Below, piece after piece: positions 20,771 to 29,448 of a DNA stretch of 64,000 bases. The position numbers were made by a program, and so were the translations under genes. The stretch lies in the NCBI RefSeq assembly GCF_900114605.1, contig NZ_FOTP01000001.1:1426001-1490000 (forward strand), read 5' to 3'. The notes beneath the pieces were generated by a model. That model worked only from the letters and a program-made list of their open reading frames with translations, did not search any database and was not told the origin of the DNA. Numbering within the stretch: the stretch's first letter is position 1; every line of letters begins with the position of its first letter. Source of the stretch: Bradyrhizobium sp. NFR13. Its GTDB lineage: Bacteria > Pseudomonadota > Alphaproteobacteria > Rhizobiales > Xanthobacteraceae.

Positions 20771-21517
20771 ATGGCTATTCTCGTTACTCGCCCACAGCCG
20801 GACAATACCAGCACCGCTACGGCCTTGCGCGCGCGGGGCTTCGAAGTGCTGGCGGCGCCGATGTTGCGCTTCGAAAAGGTGTTGCTGTCCATCGATGCCG
20901 ATGCGGATTTCGGCGCGGTGATCGTGACGTCGGCCAATGCACTGCGCGCCCTTGCCGATCAGCCCGTGCAGGCAACCTTGCTTCGTCTGCCGCTGTTCGC
21001 GGTCGGCGACCGGACCGCCGAGGCCGCGCGCAATCTGGGCTTCGCCAGGGTCATATCCGCCGAAGGTGATGCTGCGGCGCTGCGGGACCTGTTGATGGAG
21101 AGCAGCAAGAGCAAGTTGCTGAACAAGGATCGCCCGCTGCTTTATCTGGCCGGCGCTGATCTGGCGCGGGATCTCGCCGGCGAACTCGGTGCGCGCGGTT
21201 TCGCGGTGGTGACACAGACCATCTACCGGATGATGCCGGTTGCCGATCTGCCACATGATGTTTCCGCGGCCTTCGTGGCCGGTAAGATCGAGGCCGTGCT
21301 GCATTATTCGCGGCGAAGCGCCCGGGCATTCTTTCAGGCGGCTGGGCTTTCAGGGGTCGAAATCGCTGCCCTCGCAGTTCCACATTATTGTCTTTCGGCT
21401 GCGGTCGGCACCATTGCGCACGATGCCGGAGCCAGCCAGGTCGTGGTAGCTCAGACCCCGGATGAAAATGCCCTGTTCGCGGCGCTGGACCGTGCCATCG
21501 CGCCATTATCGCGTTAA
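20771..21517 (+). CDS. hemD: Uroporphyrinogen-III synthase
   Basis: A 248-residue protein of the poorly conserved HemD family, which cyclises hydroxymethylbilane to uroporphyrinogen III in heme and vitamin B12 synthesis. It opens with MAILVTRPQPDNTSTATALR, followed by VIVTSANALRAL and VLHYSRRSARAFF, the usual two-domain pattern. The ATG at 20771 is preferred over the extended frame (20699), which is not conserved in character. It is the first gene of a block with the Mic60-like and HemY-like genes, which supports the assignment. Confidence 0.9.
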   Translation: MAILVTRPQPDNTSTATALRARGFEVLAAPMLRFEKVLLSIDADADFGAVIVTSANALRALADQPVQATLLRLPLFAVGDRTAEAARNLGFARVISAEGDAAALRDLLMESSKSKLLNKDRPLLYLAGADLARDLAGELGARGFAVVTQTIYRMMPVADLPHDVSAAFVAGKIEAVLHYSRRSARAFFQAAGLSGVEIAALAVPHYCLSAAVGTIAHDAGASQVVVAQTPDENALFAALDRAIAPLSR

Positions 21518-21573
21518 GACTGCTGTGACCAAATCCGGATAGGGATCGGGCATGTCACGAGGGAACCGACGCG

Positions 21574-22737
21574 ATGGCCGACGATAGCGATACAGGATCG
21601 TCTCCCGATGCCGGTCGGCCCAAACGCCCGCCGCCAACCATCGAATTGACGGCTGCAGACGTCACCGAACGCCCGGCTGCTGCGGAATCTGCGGCACCGG
21701 AAACTCCATCGGAGTCCGTCGATACCGCGCCATCGGATATGCCGCCGTTCGAACCTGCCGGGGAGGCTGCGGCCGAAAAGTCCGCGTCTGCGTCGCCTGC
21801 GCGCGCACCTGTGCTGGTTGGCGCCGCGATGGGTGCGGTTGCCGGCGCGCTTGCTGCCGGCATCGCCTGGTTCGGTCTGAGCGGAAGCGCATCGAGCGAC
21901 AAGGCTGATGTGGATGCATTGGCTTCTCGTATCGCGCAGATCGAAGCGCGTCCCGCCGTTGCGCCGGATACGGGTCTGGTGATACGGATCGATACGCTCG
22001 AGAAATCCATCGCGGGATTGCGCGGCGATCTTGCCGCCGCGAAGACGCAATCGGACCGTGTCGTCGCCGATCTCAATCAACTCAAATCCGCCCCCCGCCC
22101 GGCCGCCGGTGTGGTCGATCTCGGGCCGATCAATGAGCGGCTCGGGCAGATCGAACGCGCCGCCAGCGAACTGAAGTCTTCGGCCGCCCAACAGAATACC
22201 AAACCCGTCGATGACGCGGCCTTGCGTCGTGTCGTTGCGGCATCACTGCTCGATACGTCGGTGCGTCAAAGCGAGCCCTATGCGGCCGCACTTGCGGCCG
22301 TCAAACCGCTCGCAAGCAATGCCAATCAATTGAAACCGCTCGACGCATTTGCAGCGACGGGGGTACCGAATGCAGCTGCGCTCAGCCGCGAATTGCTTGT
22401 ATTGCTGCCGAAGCTGACACCGGCTCCGGCGGAGACGCCTGCCGCAGGCGCAGGTTTTATGGATCGCTTGCAAGCCGGCGCCGCCAGGCTGGTCCGCCTT
22501 GAGCGCACCGATGTTTCCGGTGCAGGTAACAACAGCAGCACCATCTCACGCGTCGCTGTTGCTGCGCGCAGCAACGATGTCACTACGGCCAAGCGTGAGT
22601 TGCTCACGTTATCTGCTGCCGATCGCGCGCCGGTTCAGCCCTGGCTCGATAAGGTTGATGCGCGCGATGCAGCGCTCGCGGCTTCACGACAATTCGCAGC
22701 CGACGCGATGGCAGCGCTCTCCAAACCGGCGCCATAG
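21574..22737 (+). CDS. Mic60/mitofilin-related inner-membrane protein (COG4223)
   Basis: A 387-residue protein. A disordered, Pro/Ala/Glu-rich N-terminus (1-80) precedes one transmembrane helix (about 88-108, VGAAMGAVAGALAAGIAWF). A predicted coiled coil (about 115-210) and a C-terminal helical domain (about 220-385) follow. This layout, and the position between hemD and the HemY-like gene, match the alphaproteobacterial Mic60 homologues, which shape cristae in mitochondria and intracytoplasmic membranes in some phototrophs. The sequence itself is weakly conserved, so the name rests largely on architecture and synteny. The start follows the hemD stop by 56 bp. Confidence 0.8.
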   Translation: MADDSDTGSSPDAGRPKRPPPTIELTAADVTERPAAAESAAPETPSESVDTAPSDMPPFEPAGEAAAEKSASASPARAPVLVGAAMGAVAGALAAGIAWFGLSGSASSDKADVDALASRIAQIEARPAVAPDTGLVIRIDTLEKSIAGLRGDLAAAKTQSDRVVADLNQLKSAPRPAAGVVDLGPINERLGQIERAASELKSSAAQQNTKPVDDAALRRVVAASLLDTSVRQSEPYAAALAAVKPLASNANQLKPLDAFAATGVPNAAALSRELLVLLPKLTPAPAETPAAGAGFMDRLQAGAARLVRLERTDVSGAGNNSSTISRVAVAARSNDVTTAKRELLTLSAADRAPVQPWLDKVDARDAALAASRQFAADAMAALSKPAP

Positions 22738-22744
22738 GAATCCG

Positions 22745-24457
22745 ATGTTTCGTATCATTCTGTTCCTCGTGTTGATCGCGCTGGCTGCAGCGGGCGCGGC
22801 TTGGGTGGCTGACCAGCCCGGTGATGTTGTGTTGTCGTGGGGCAACTGGCGTGCCGCGCCGTCGTTGCCTGTATTCGTACTGGTGCTCGGCCTCATTGTC
22901 GTTGCCGCGATGTTGGCCTGGTCACTCCTGCGTGGTTTGTGGCGCGCGCCTGAGCAGATGCGCCGGCGTGGCCGCGAAAAACGTCTGGCGCGGGGACGTC
23001 AGGCCATCACCCATGGCCTCCTCGCGATCGGGCAGGGCGATGGCCACTCTGCGCGGCGTCATGCCGATATTGCCAGGCGTTTGACGGCTGAAGATCCGCT
23101 CGCTTTGTTGCTGCAAGCTCAATCCGCTCAGCTCGATGGCGACCGCGCCGGTGCACATCGTGCCTTCCAGGCAATGGCTGAGCGCGGAGATACGCGGCTT
23201 CTCGGTCTGCGCGGCCTGTTCATCGAGGCGCAGCGCAGTGACGATCCGGTGGCCGCCGTCACGATCGCCGAAGAAGCGTTGAAATTATCGCCGGGATCGA
23301 CATGGGCCTCGCAGGCCGTACTCGGTTTCCGTTGCGCGCAGGGCGACTGGGCCGGTGCGCTGAAAATCCTCGACCATAATTTCGCCTCCGGCCTGATCGA
23401 TCGCGCGACATTTCGCCGGCAGCGCGGCGTGTTGCTCACGGCGCGTGCGCTGGAGCTTGAGACACAAGATCGCGATCTGTCCCGCGACAGCGTGACCGAG
23501 GCGATCAAGCTTGCGCCAACTTTGGTGCCAGCCGCCGTTCTCGCCAGCCGATTCCAGAGCGAGGCGCATCAGACCCGTCGGGCAATGAAGATCATCGAGA
23601 CAGCGTGGCTGGCGCAGCCGCATCCGGATCTCGCCGACGCCTATGCTCATGTGAAGCTCGGCGATTCCGCACGGCAGCGGCTGGTGCGTGTCGAGACGCT
23701 GGCGTCGAAAGCACCAGGCCATATCGAAGGCGCGCTGGCGATCGCCCGCGCGGCCATCGATGCCGCCGAATTCACGCGCGCCCGCGAAGCACTGGCGCCG
23801 TTTACGGCCGACTCCACCCAGCGCGTTGCGATGCTGATGGCGGAAATCGAACGTACCGAACATGGCGATAGCGGCCGTGCCCGCGCCTGGACATTGCGTG
23901 CCGTGCGCGCGTTGCATGATCCGGTCTGGACGGCGGACGGCTATGTGTCGGATCGCTGGCGGCCGGTGTCGCCGGTCACGGGCCGAATTGATGCGTTCCA
24001 GTGGCAGACGCCGCTGGCCGCACTACCGTCGGACAGGGCCTCGACGATCGAGACCGAGATTTTGCGCGAAACCGTGCTGGCTCCGCCGCCCGCGATGCCA
24101 AAACCCGTGGTGCCGGTGCCGGCCGAGGTCACACCCTCCGCGCCAGCTCAGGACTTCGCGGTGGAACCTGAGGTGCCAGCACAGTCCGAACCGGTAGCCG
24201 ATGTCGCGTCGGAGCCCGCCGAGGCGCCGCCGCTCCCGAAACCGGTCCCGGCGCCGCCCCCGCTGTTCCGCGACCGCAGCGATATCGCCAGCGCTGCGAA
24301 GCCCGCCGTGGCTATTCCGGCGGTCATTCCCATCGTCAGGCCTCCGGACGATCCCGGCGTGGACGAGGCGGACGATTATCGTGATGAATTCGCCGAATTG
24401 AATGCCGGCCAGCAACAGGGCGGTTGGCGCGGCTTTCTGCGCCGCTGGGGCGGCTGA
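22745..24457 (+). CDS. HemY-like inner-membrane TPR protein
   Basis: A 570-residue protein with two N-terminal transmembrane helices (MFRIILFLVLIALAAAG and LPVFVLVLGLIVVAAMLAW). These are followed by a HemY N-terminal domain and TPR-like helical repeats up to about residue 420, then a Pro/Ala-rich, probably disordered tail and an acidic C-terminus. This is the HemY of the enterobacterial hemCDXY series, not the protoporphyrinogen oxidase of the same name; its role in tetrapyrrole metabolism is undefined. The ATG at 22745 starts 7 bp after the Mic60-like gene, so the two are probably translated from one message. Confidence 0.85.
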   Translation: MFRIILFLVLIALAAAGAAWVADQPGDVVLSWGNWRAAPSLPVFVLVLGLIVVAAMLAWSLLRGLWRAPEQMRRRGREKRLARGRQAITHGLLAIGQGDGHSARRHADIARRLTAEDPLALLLQAQSAQLDGDRAGAHRAFQAMAERGDTRLLGLRGLFIEAQRSDDPVAAVTIAEEALKLSPGSTWASQAVLGFRCAQGDWAGALKILDHNFASGLIDRATFRRQRGVLLTARALELETQDRDLSRDSVTEAIKLAPTLVPAAVLASRFQSEAHQTRRAMKIIETAWLAQPHPDLADAYAHVKLGDSARQRLVRVETLASKAPGHIEGALAIARAAIDAAEFTRAREALAPFTADSTQRVAMLMAEIERTEHGDSGRARAWTLRAVRALHDPVWTADGYVSDRWRPVSPVTGRIDAFQWQTPLAALPSDRASTIETEILRETVLAPPPAMPKPVVPVPAEVTPSAPAQDFAVEPEVPAQSEPVADVASEPAEAPPLPKPVPAPPPLFRDRSDIASAAKPAVAIPAVIPIVRPPDDPGVDEADDYRDEFAELNAGQQQGGWRGFLRRWGG

Positions 24458-24471
24458 CGCTCCTGATTCAG

Positions 24472-24492
24472 GCCGAAATGGCCGGTTTCGGC
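24472..24492. terminator. Stem-loop after the HemY-like gene
   Basis: GCCGAAA and TTTCGGC form a 7-bp stem with a 7-nt loop, 14 bp past the stop codon. There is no T-run, so it may be an RNA stabiliser rather than an intrinsic terminator. Confidence 0.4.
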
Positions 24493-24611
24493 GGGTGGTG
24501 CGCTTAGCTTTTCGATCGCTGGAGACGTCTCGGCTTCTTGCAAAGCGGAGCCCCGGGCGATATCAGATGCCCCAGCGTTTTCGGCCGAAAAGCCGAATCG
24601 CCGCTTGGTTC

Positions 24612-24687
24612 GCCGCAATAGCTCAGTTGGTAGAGCACGTCATTCGTAATGACGGGGTCACAGGTTCGAGTCCTGTTTGCGGCACCA
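24612..24687 (+). tRNA. tRNA-Thr (CGT anticodon)
   Basis: A complete cloverleaf of 76 nt including an encoded CCA end. The acceptor arms GCCGCAA and TTGCGGC pair fully. The D-arm is GCTC-AGTTGGTA-GAGC, and the anticodon arm is CGTCA-TTCGTAA-TGACG with anticodon CGT at 24645-24647. The T-arm is ACAGG-TTCGAGT-CCTGT. It decodes ACG codons. Confidence 0.98.
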
Positions 24688-24742
24688 TTTGCGCTTCGGC
24701 GCCATATTCTCAATTATAACAATCAGCCGCAGCCTCGGCGCC

Positions 24743-25555
24743 TCACGTGGCGGTGGCAGGCATTTCGAGATCGGCCCAGATCTTGGCGAAATAGGCCTGG
24801 AAGGCAGCGTCGGTGCGCAGCGCCACGGGATCGCGGCCTGCCTTGGGCAGGTCGATGACGTGCAGCGCTCGCACCGTCGCTGGACGTGCACTGAGTACCA
24901 GAACGCGATCAGCCATTGCGATGGCTTCGCCGATATCATGGGTGACCAGAATGGCGCTCTTGCCGTTCTCGGCGATGATGCGTGACACGTCGGCCTGCAA
25001 CAGTAGGCGGGTCTGGAAGTCCAGCGCCGAGAACGGCTCATCCAGCAGGATCACCTGCGGATCGAACGCCAGCGTGCGCATGATCGCCACGCGTTGGCGC
25101 ATGCCGCCTGACAAGGTTGCTGGCTTGGCATGTTCGAAGCCGGCGAGGCCATAGGCGCGGATCAGTTTGGTGGCGATCTCGCGCGACGTCTGACGCGGCG
25201 CACCGCGCACCTCCAAACCGAGCATCACATTGTCGATGACGGAACGCCACGGCAGCAGCAGATCCTTCTGGAGCATATAGCCGACATGTCCTGCGGCATC
25301 GTCGACGCGGATGCCCCCGACCTCGACATACCCCCGTGTCGGCTTCAGCAGGCCGGCGATGACATTGAACAATGTGGACTTGCCGCAACCGGACGGGCCG
25401 ACAATGGCCAGGGTTTCGCCTTGCCGCAGCTCGAAGCTGACGTCGTGGATGGCTTCAACAAACTGCTTGCCGGTTCCGAAGGATGTGCCGACCTGCTCAG
25501 CCTTGAGTACGGCGGATGTGGACGACGTCGTTGCGATTTGCGTCATGACGTTCAT
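24743..25555 (-). CDS. ABC transporter ATP-binding protein, NitT/TauT family
   Basis: A 270-residue ATPase with Walker A GPSGCGKST (residues 53-61), Q-loop MLQKDLLLPW, signature LSGGMRQRVA, Walker B VILLDEPFSALD and the switch histidine in LVTHDIGEA. The LLPW pattern after the Q-loop is characteristic of the nitrate/sulfonate/taurine importer family. It works with the permease (26384-27175) and the substrate-binding protein (28299-29312) of the same cluster. Its start overlaps the RutD stop by 4 bp (ATGA). The substrate is unknown; a pyrimidine-derived amide is suggested by the rut neighbours. Confidence 0.92.
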   Translation of the reverse strand: MNVMTQIATTSSTSAVLKAEQVGTSFGTGKQFVEAIHDVSFELRQGETLAIVGPSGCGKSTLFNVIAGLLKPTRGYVEVGGIRVDDAAGHVGYMLQKDLLLPWRSVIDNVMLGLEVRGAPRQTSREIATKLIRAYGLAGFEHAKPATLSGGMRQRVAIMRTLAFDPQVILLDEPFSALDFQTRLLLQADVSRIIAENGKSAILVTHDIGEAIAMADRVLVLSARPATVRALHVIDLPKAGRDPVALRTDAAFQAYFAKIWADLEMPATAT

Positions 25556-26352
25556 GCATCCACCTCGCTGCAGAAGCCGAGCAGCATGTCATTGAAAACA
25601 TCGGGGGTCACGGCGGTGAAGGCATGGGCGCCCCATTCCACTTCGTGTACGCGCGCGCCGGGAATGGCGGCGGCCAGCTGTTGCGTAAGATAGGCCGGTA
25701 CGAGGCTGTCGTCTCGCGACGAGGCCAGCAGGGTCGGCGTTGTAATGGTCGCAAGGGCTTCGCCGGGGTCAAAAGCGAGAAACATGTCGATGCGCGCATT
25801 CATCGTGGCCGCTGCCGGGAAATGCGCGAGGATGCGCTCTTCTTCCGCGTCGAGCTGCGCGGCATTATCGGAGATCCAGCGAGGCGGATAGAGGAACAGC
25901 GGCTGCGCGCGCACATAGGCTTTCGGGCCGGACTGGTTCAGGATTTGTTTGCGGACTTCGAAGCAGCGTCGCAGGAACGGGTCGGCCCGGCCCCAACCGT
26001 TCACCACCACCAGACTGCGCAGGCGCGCGGGGGCACGCAGGGCAAGTTCAATTCCAACGATGCCGCCGATGGCATGGCCCACCACATGGGCATTGCTGAC
26101 GCCGGCGTGGTCCAGCACATGCGCGATGTCATCGGCCATACCGGCGATCGATCGCGATGGCGCACTGTTCGCAGCGCTACGGCCGGTGCCGACATGGTCG
26201 TAAAGGATAACCTGGTGACGTTGCGCAAGGGCGTCCAGCTGTGGCGTCCAGAACGATCCGCTGCCGCCCATGCCGGCCGACATGAGGATCGCCGTTCCGT
26301 GTCCATGAGTTTCGTAATAGATGTCGGCGTCACCGCCGCTTGCATAGGGCAT
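25552..26352 (-). CDS. rutD: RutD-like alpha/beta hydrolase (putative aminoacrylate/carbamate hydrolase)
   Basis: A 266-residue alpha/beta-hydrolase fold. The nucleophile elbow reads GHAIGG, with Ala94 where hydrolases have Ser; E. coli RutD also has alanine there (GHALGA), so this is a family trait and not a defect. Other RutD landmarks are ILYDHVGTGRS, VNGWGRADPFLRRCFEVR, AQPLFLYPPRW and GAHAF with the conserved His. RutD promotes breakdown of aminoacrylate or carbamate in the Rut pyrimidine pathway. Position between the ABC ATPase and permease genes, with rutC and rutB upstream, supports the call. Confidence 0.88.
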   Translation of the reverse strand: MPYASGGDADIYYETHGHGTAILMSAGMGGSGSFWTPQLDALAQRHQVILYDHVGTGRSAANSAPSRSIAGMADDIAHVLDHAGVSNAHVVGHAIGGIVGIELALRAPARLRSLVVVNGWGRADPFLRRCFEVRKQILNQSGPKAYVRAQPLFLYPPRWISDNAAQLDAEEERILAHFPAAATMNARIDMFLAFDPGEALATITTPTLLASSRDDSLVPAYLTQQLAAAIPGARVHEVEWGAHAFTAVTPDVFNDMLLGFCSEVDA

Positions 26353-26383
26353 GGTTGGTCTTGCGTGTTCGAGCGATGAAAAG

Positions 26384-27175
26384 TCAGAAGCGCAGGCGGC
26401 GTTCGAGAATGTCGATCGCGCCGTACATCAGAAGCGCCACTGCCATGAGCGCAGCGATGCCGACCCAGACGGCATTCAAATCGTAGAGCACGCCGGCATA
26501 GTAGATCATGTAGCCGAGGCCTTCTTTCGAGGCGATGTATTCGCCGACGACTGCGCCGATCAGCGCGAAGCCGACATTGAGACGGAAGGCGGATACGATC
26601 CACGGCATAGCGCCCGGAATGACGACGGTGCGCCAGGTTTTCCAGCGGCTGGCGCCAAGCGAGCGCATCAATTTGATCAGATCGCTGTCGACTTCCTTGG
26701 CACCCTGCTGCGCGGTGATCACCGCGACGATGAAGGTGATGATGGCGGCGATGGCGATCTTGGATGAGATGCCGATGCCGAACCACACGATAATCAAAGG
26801 TGCGAGCGCGATCTTCGGCAAACCGTTGAGCGCAATGAGATAAGGGCGCAACACCGCTGCGCTGGTTGGAAATAACCAGAGCAGCAGACCAACCGCACTG
26901 CCGGCGATAGTGCCAATCAGGAATCCCGCAATAGCTTCCCAGGCGGTCAGGGCGGCGTCGCGCAGGAGTTCCCCATTAGCGATCAGAGTGGAGGCCTTGG
27001 CAAAGATGCCGCTTGGCCGTCCGTAGAGATAGACGGCGATCCATTTGAAGTTGATCGCAATTTCCCAGGCTGCAAGTAACAGAGCCAGCAGGGCGACCTG
27101 CAGCAACGCGATTCGCACGACGGGCGGCATCACGCGCCGCTCGACATTGGCCTGGGAGGCTTCGATCGCCGTCAC
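26384..27175 (-). CDS. ABC transporter permease, NitT/TauT family
   Basis: A 263-residue inner-membrane permease with about six transmembrane segments and the BPD_transp_1 domain. The EAA loop is visible as LIKLMRSLGASRWKTWRTVV, followed by PGAMPWIVSAFRLNVGFALI. The start is GTG at 27175, one base after the rutC stop, so translation is coupled. It forms the membrane channel with the ATPase at 24743-25555. Close family members move nitrate, taurine, sulfonates or pyrimidine precursors. Confidence 0.93.
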   Translation of the reverse strand: MTAIEASQANVERRVMPPVVRIALLQVALLALLLAAWEIAINFKWIAVYLYGRPSGIFAKASTLIANGELLRDAALTAWEAIAGFLIGTIAGSAVGLLLWLFPTSAAVLRPYLIALNGLPKIALAPLIIVWFGIGISSKIAIAAIITFIVAVITAQQGAKEVDSDLIKLMRSLGASRWKTWRTVVIPGAMPWIVSAFRLNVGFALIGAVVGEYIASKEGLGYMIYYAGVLYDLNAVWVGIAALMAVALLMYGAIDILERRLRF

Positions 27176-27176
27176 A

Positions 27177-27563
27177 TCAAGCTCGCTTGTGCGCGGTTGA
27201 TGCGATCTCGACGAGACAGTCCGGCTTCACCAACCCGCACTGGATGCAATAGCGTGCTGGCTTCTCGCCGGGGAAGTATTCGGCATAGACCTTATTGACG
27301 GCGCCGTAATTGGCCCAGTCAGTCACGAAGATGGAATTAAACGTGACATCGGCCATCGTGGCGCCTGCGGTCTCCAGTACGCTCTTGATGGTTTCGAGGA
27401 TGTGTCGGGTCTGCGCGGCCGCATCGCCGACGTGAACGACGTCGTTATTCTTGTCGAAGGCCAGTGTGCCGGACACATAGATCACACCATCGGCCATCAT
27501 GCCGGGCGAGTAAGGTGCAAGCGGCGGATGAGTACCGGGCGGAATGATCGCGCGATCTGTCAT
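27177..27563 (-). CDS. rutC: RutC family protein (RidA superfamily, 3-aminoacrylate deaminase)
   Basis: A 128-residue RidA/YjgF-fold protein. Motifs include [20 protein letters not shown], an internal Asn-x-x-x-x-Asp region ([15 protein letters not shown]) and the C-terminal [11 protein letters not shown]; RidA proteins act as trimers with active sites between subunits. In the Rut pathway RutC converts 3-aminoacrylate to malonic semialdehyde. The start at 27563 is chosen because the longer frame (27713) reads through rutB. It begins 7 bp after rutB and precedes the permease by one base. Confidence 0.9.
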   Translation of the reverse strand: MTDRAIIPPGTHPPLAPYSPGMMADGVIYVSGTLAFDKNNDVVHVGDAAAQTRHILETIKSVLETAGATMADVTFNSIFVTDWANYGAVNKVYAEYFPGEKPARYCIQCGLVKPDCLVEIASTAHKRA

Positions 27564-27570
27564 GGGATCC

Positions 27571-28299
27571 TCAGGCTTTCGTGGATGGTTCGGTCTGCGC
27601 GAATGCGCGGCGGAAATCGGCCGTGCTGGACACCCAGCCGAAGAAGGTTTCGATGTTGAAGACGGCCGCCTTCTGGACGTAGTCGGGGCCGGCCTGATGC
27701 GTGGCGTCTTCAAGCATCACGCCGAAATATTCGAGATGGAAGCCGTCGCGCAGGGTCGATTCCACGCAGACATTGGTGGCAACTCCGCAGAACACCAGAT
27801 TGCGGATCCCGCGCGCGCGCAGGATGCTATCGAACTGGCTGTTGAAGAAGCCGCTATAACGCGGCTTCGGTACCACGATGTCGCCGGGCTGTGGCTGGAG
27901 TTCATCGACGAGCGCATAGTCCCAACCGCCCTTGGCGAGCAGGCTGCCTTGTAATTCAGGGCGTGCGCGCATGGTCTTGAGTGCGTTTGATTTGTGCCAG
28001 TTTGGGGATCCCGGACCGCCGGCCTCGACATAGTTGGCGTCCCAGCCGTTCTGGAAATAGATCACGGTGACGCCGGCCTCGCGCGCTACGTTCAGCGTCT
28101 CCTTGACGGCCGCAATCGCTGCCTTGGCGCCGGTCACGTCGAAGCCAGCGAGATCCAGATAGCCGTTCGGCGACGCGTAAGCGTTCTGCATGTCGACCAC
28201 GATGACCGCGGTCTCCTCGACCGCGAGCCGCAGTGGCTCGGGGCGCGCTGGCAGCGTGACATAGCGCCGTTCCGGCGGAAAGCTGGTTGAAACGGACAT
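27571..28299 (-). CDS. rutB: Ureidoacrylate amidohydrolase RutB (isochorismatase fold)
   Basis: A 242-residue isochorismatase-like amidase. The catalytic triad fits Asp36 (VVDMQNA), Lys145 ([10 protein letters not shown]) and Cys178 ([11 protein letters not shown]). The C-terminal [20 protein letters not shown] and [11 protein letters not shown] segments are very close to E. coli RutB, so the family call is strong. RutB cleaves ureidoacrylate (or its peracid) to carbamate and aminoacrylate. Its start overlaps the stop of the substrate-binding protein gene by one base (TGATG). Confidence 0.93.
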   Translation of the reverse strand: MSVSTSFPPERRYVTLPARPEPLRLAVEETAVIVVDMQNAYASPNGYLDLAGFDVTGAKAAIAAVKETLNVAREAGVTVIYFQNGWDANYVEAGGPGSPNWHKSNALKTMRARPELQGSLLAKGGWDYALVDELQPQPGDIVVPKPRYSGFFNSQFDSILRARGIRNLVFCGVATNVCVESTLRDGFHLEYFGVMLEDATHQAGPDYVQKAAVFNIETFFGWVSSTADFRRAFAQTEPSTKA

Positions 28300-29312
28300 C
28301 AGGCCAATCCGAATTCCTTGGTCGCCTTCTCAGCGAAACGATTGTCGACCATCTGTGTGTAGGGCAACGTTGAAGAGACAGCGCCACCACCCTGCTCGAG
28401 CAACATCGCGCGATCCCACTCCTCGGCGGAAATGGTTGGGTTTTTCGGGATAGCTGTTTTGCTGCCAAAGAAGTTCTTTGTCGCATTTGCGACTACCGAG
28501 GGTGAGACTTTCGGAAAGTACTTCTCTGCAACCTCGGTGAAGACGGCATTGTTCTGGTGCATCATCTTCTGGGCTTCGGCGATGGCGTTGCAGAAACCCT
28601 GCACCGCTTCCGGATTGGAGGCGATCACGTCTTCGGTGGCCATGGCGGTGGTGAAACACAACGGCCCGAGCAGATCGGCAAATGACAGCGAGGGAACGAG
28701 ACCAAATTGTTCAGCGCCGATGCTGATGTCCCATTCGAATGCGGTGGCGATGTCGGCGCGGCCATCCTTGACGGCTGCGGCCTGTGCGCCTGGCGGCAAT
28801 TCCAGGAAAGTGACGCCGGCTTCCTTGGGATCGAACCTGCCGACCGTCTTCATCGCATAGGTCGGGACCTGGATTGTCGATGAGGGAAATTTCAGTGTCG
28901 CGATCGTCTTGCCGCGCAGATCGTCGATGGTGGTGATCTTGGTGTCCGGCCGGGTCATACCCCACATCGACACGCCGCCGACGATCTTGGCGATGTTCTT
29001 GATCTTGCCGCCTTCGCGCGTGGCGTTGACTGACATGCCCGGGCTGGTGACGCCGATCTGACCGCGGCCCGATAGGAGAATAGGCACCGGCAGGGCGATG
29101 CCGCCTGCAGTCGACAGGTCGATGTCGAGGCCATGCTTGGCGAATAGGCCCTTGTCGGCTGCGACGTAGAGCGAGGCATACATGCCGAGCCTGATGGCTT
29201 CCGACACCAGCACCTTGCGGCCCGCGGCAAAGGCCGGTCCGCCCAGGCTAGCAAATGGGGCCGCTGCGGCGCTGATGAGCGAATATTTGAGTAGGTTGCG
29301 CCTGTCGATCAT
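28299..29312 (-). CDS. ABC transporter substrate-binding protein, NitT/TauT type, Tat-exported
   Basis: A 337-residue periplasmic binding protein of the NMT1/SsuA class. The N-terminus [20 protein letters not shown] is a twin-arginine signal. The core has the two-lobe pattern [27 protein letters not shown] and [15 protein letters not shown]. The start at 29312 has a purine-rich GAGGGACAGAGG upstream. It heads the cluster that encodes rutB, rutC, permease, rutD and ATPase, and is divergent from the LysR regulator. Ligand specificity is not evident from the sequence. Confidence 0.9.
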   Translation of the reverse strand: MIDRRNLLKYSLISAAAAPFASLGGPAFAAGRKVLVSEAIRLGMYASLYVAADKGLFAKHGLDIDLSTAGGIALPVPILLSGRGQIGVTSPGMSVNATREGGKIKNIAKIVGGVSMWGMTRPDTKITTIDDLRGKTIATLKFPSSTIQVPTYAMKTVGRFDPKEAGVTFLELPPGAQAAAVKDGRADIATAFEWDISIGAEQFGLVPSLSFADLLGPLCFTTAMATEDVIASNPEAVQGFCNAIAEAQKMMHQNNAVFTEVAEKYFPKVSPSVVANATKNFFGSKTAIPKNPTISAEEWDRAMLLEQGGGAVSSTLPYTQMVDNRFAEKATKEFGLA

Positions 29313-29448
29313 GCCTCTGTCCCTCGCCGCCGTTGCCGATGTCAGATGGTGCGCTGCATAGTTTTTAGCCGCAGCATTTCTTCGCATAAAATTCTTGCAT
29401 CCGTTAATTTCATTAACAAGTCGGGAAAAATAGATATATTTATCTGTA
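29313..29448. promoter_or_regulatory. Divergent LysR / rut-ABC promoter region
   Basis: These 136 bp are AT-rich compared with their surroundings. They hold GTTAAT-TTC-ATTAAC (29403-29417), a perfect inverted repeat of 6-bp arms, and AGATA-TATT-TATCT (29432-29445) just before the LysR start. Both are candidate LysR-type operator half-sites (T-N11-A-like). No -35/-10 assignment is made. Confidence 0.55.

Noticed and set aside
22745-24457. Protoporphyrinogen oxidase (the other HemY)
   Set aside because: There is no FAD-binding motif; it has two transmembrane helices and TPR-like repeats, the HemY_N type.
24612-24687. tRNA as an integration site
   Set aside because: No repeat of the tRNA 3' end and no integrase lie to either side; both flanks look like ordinary chromosome.
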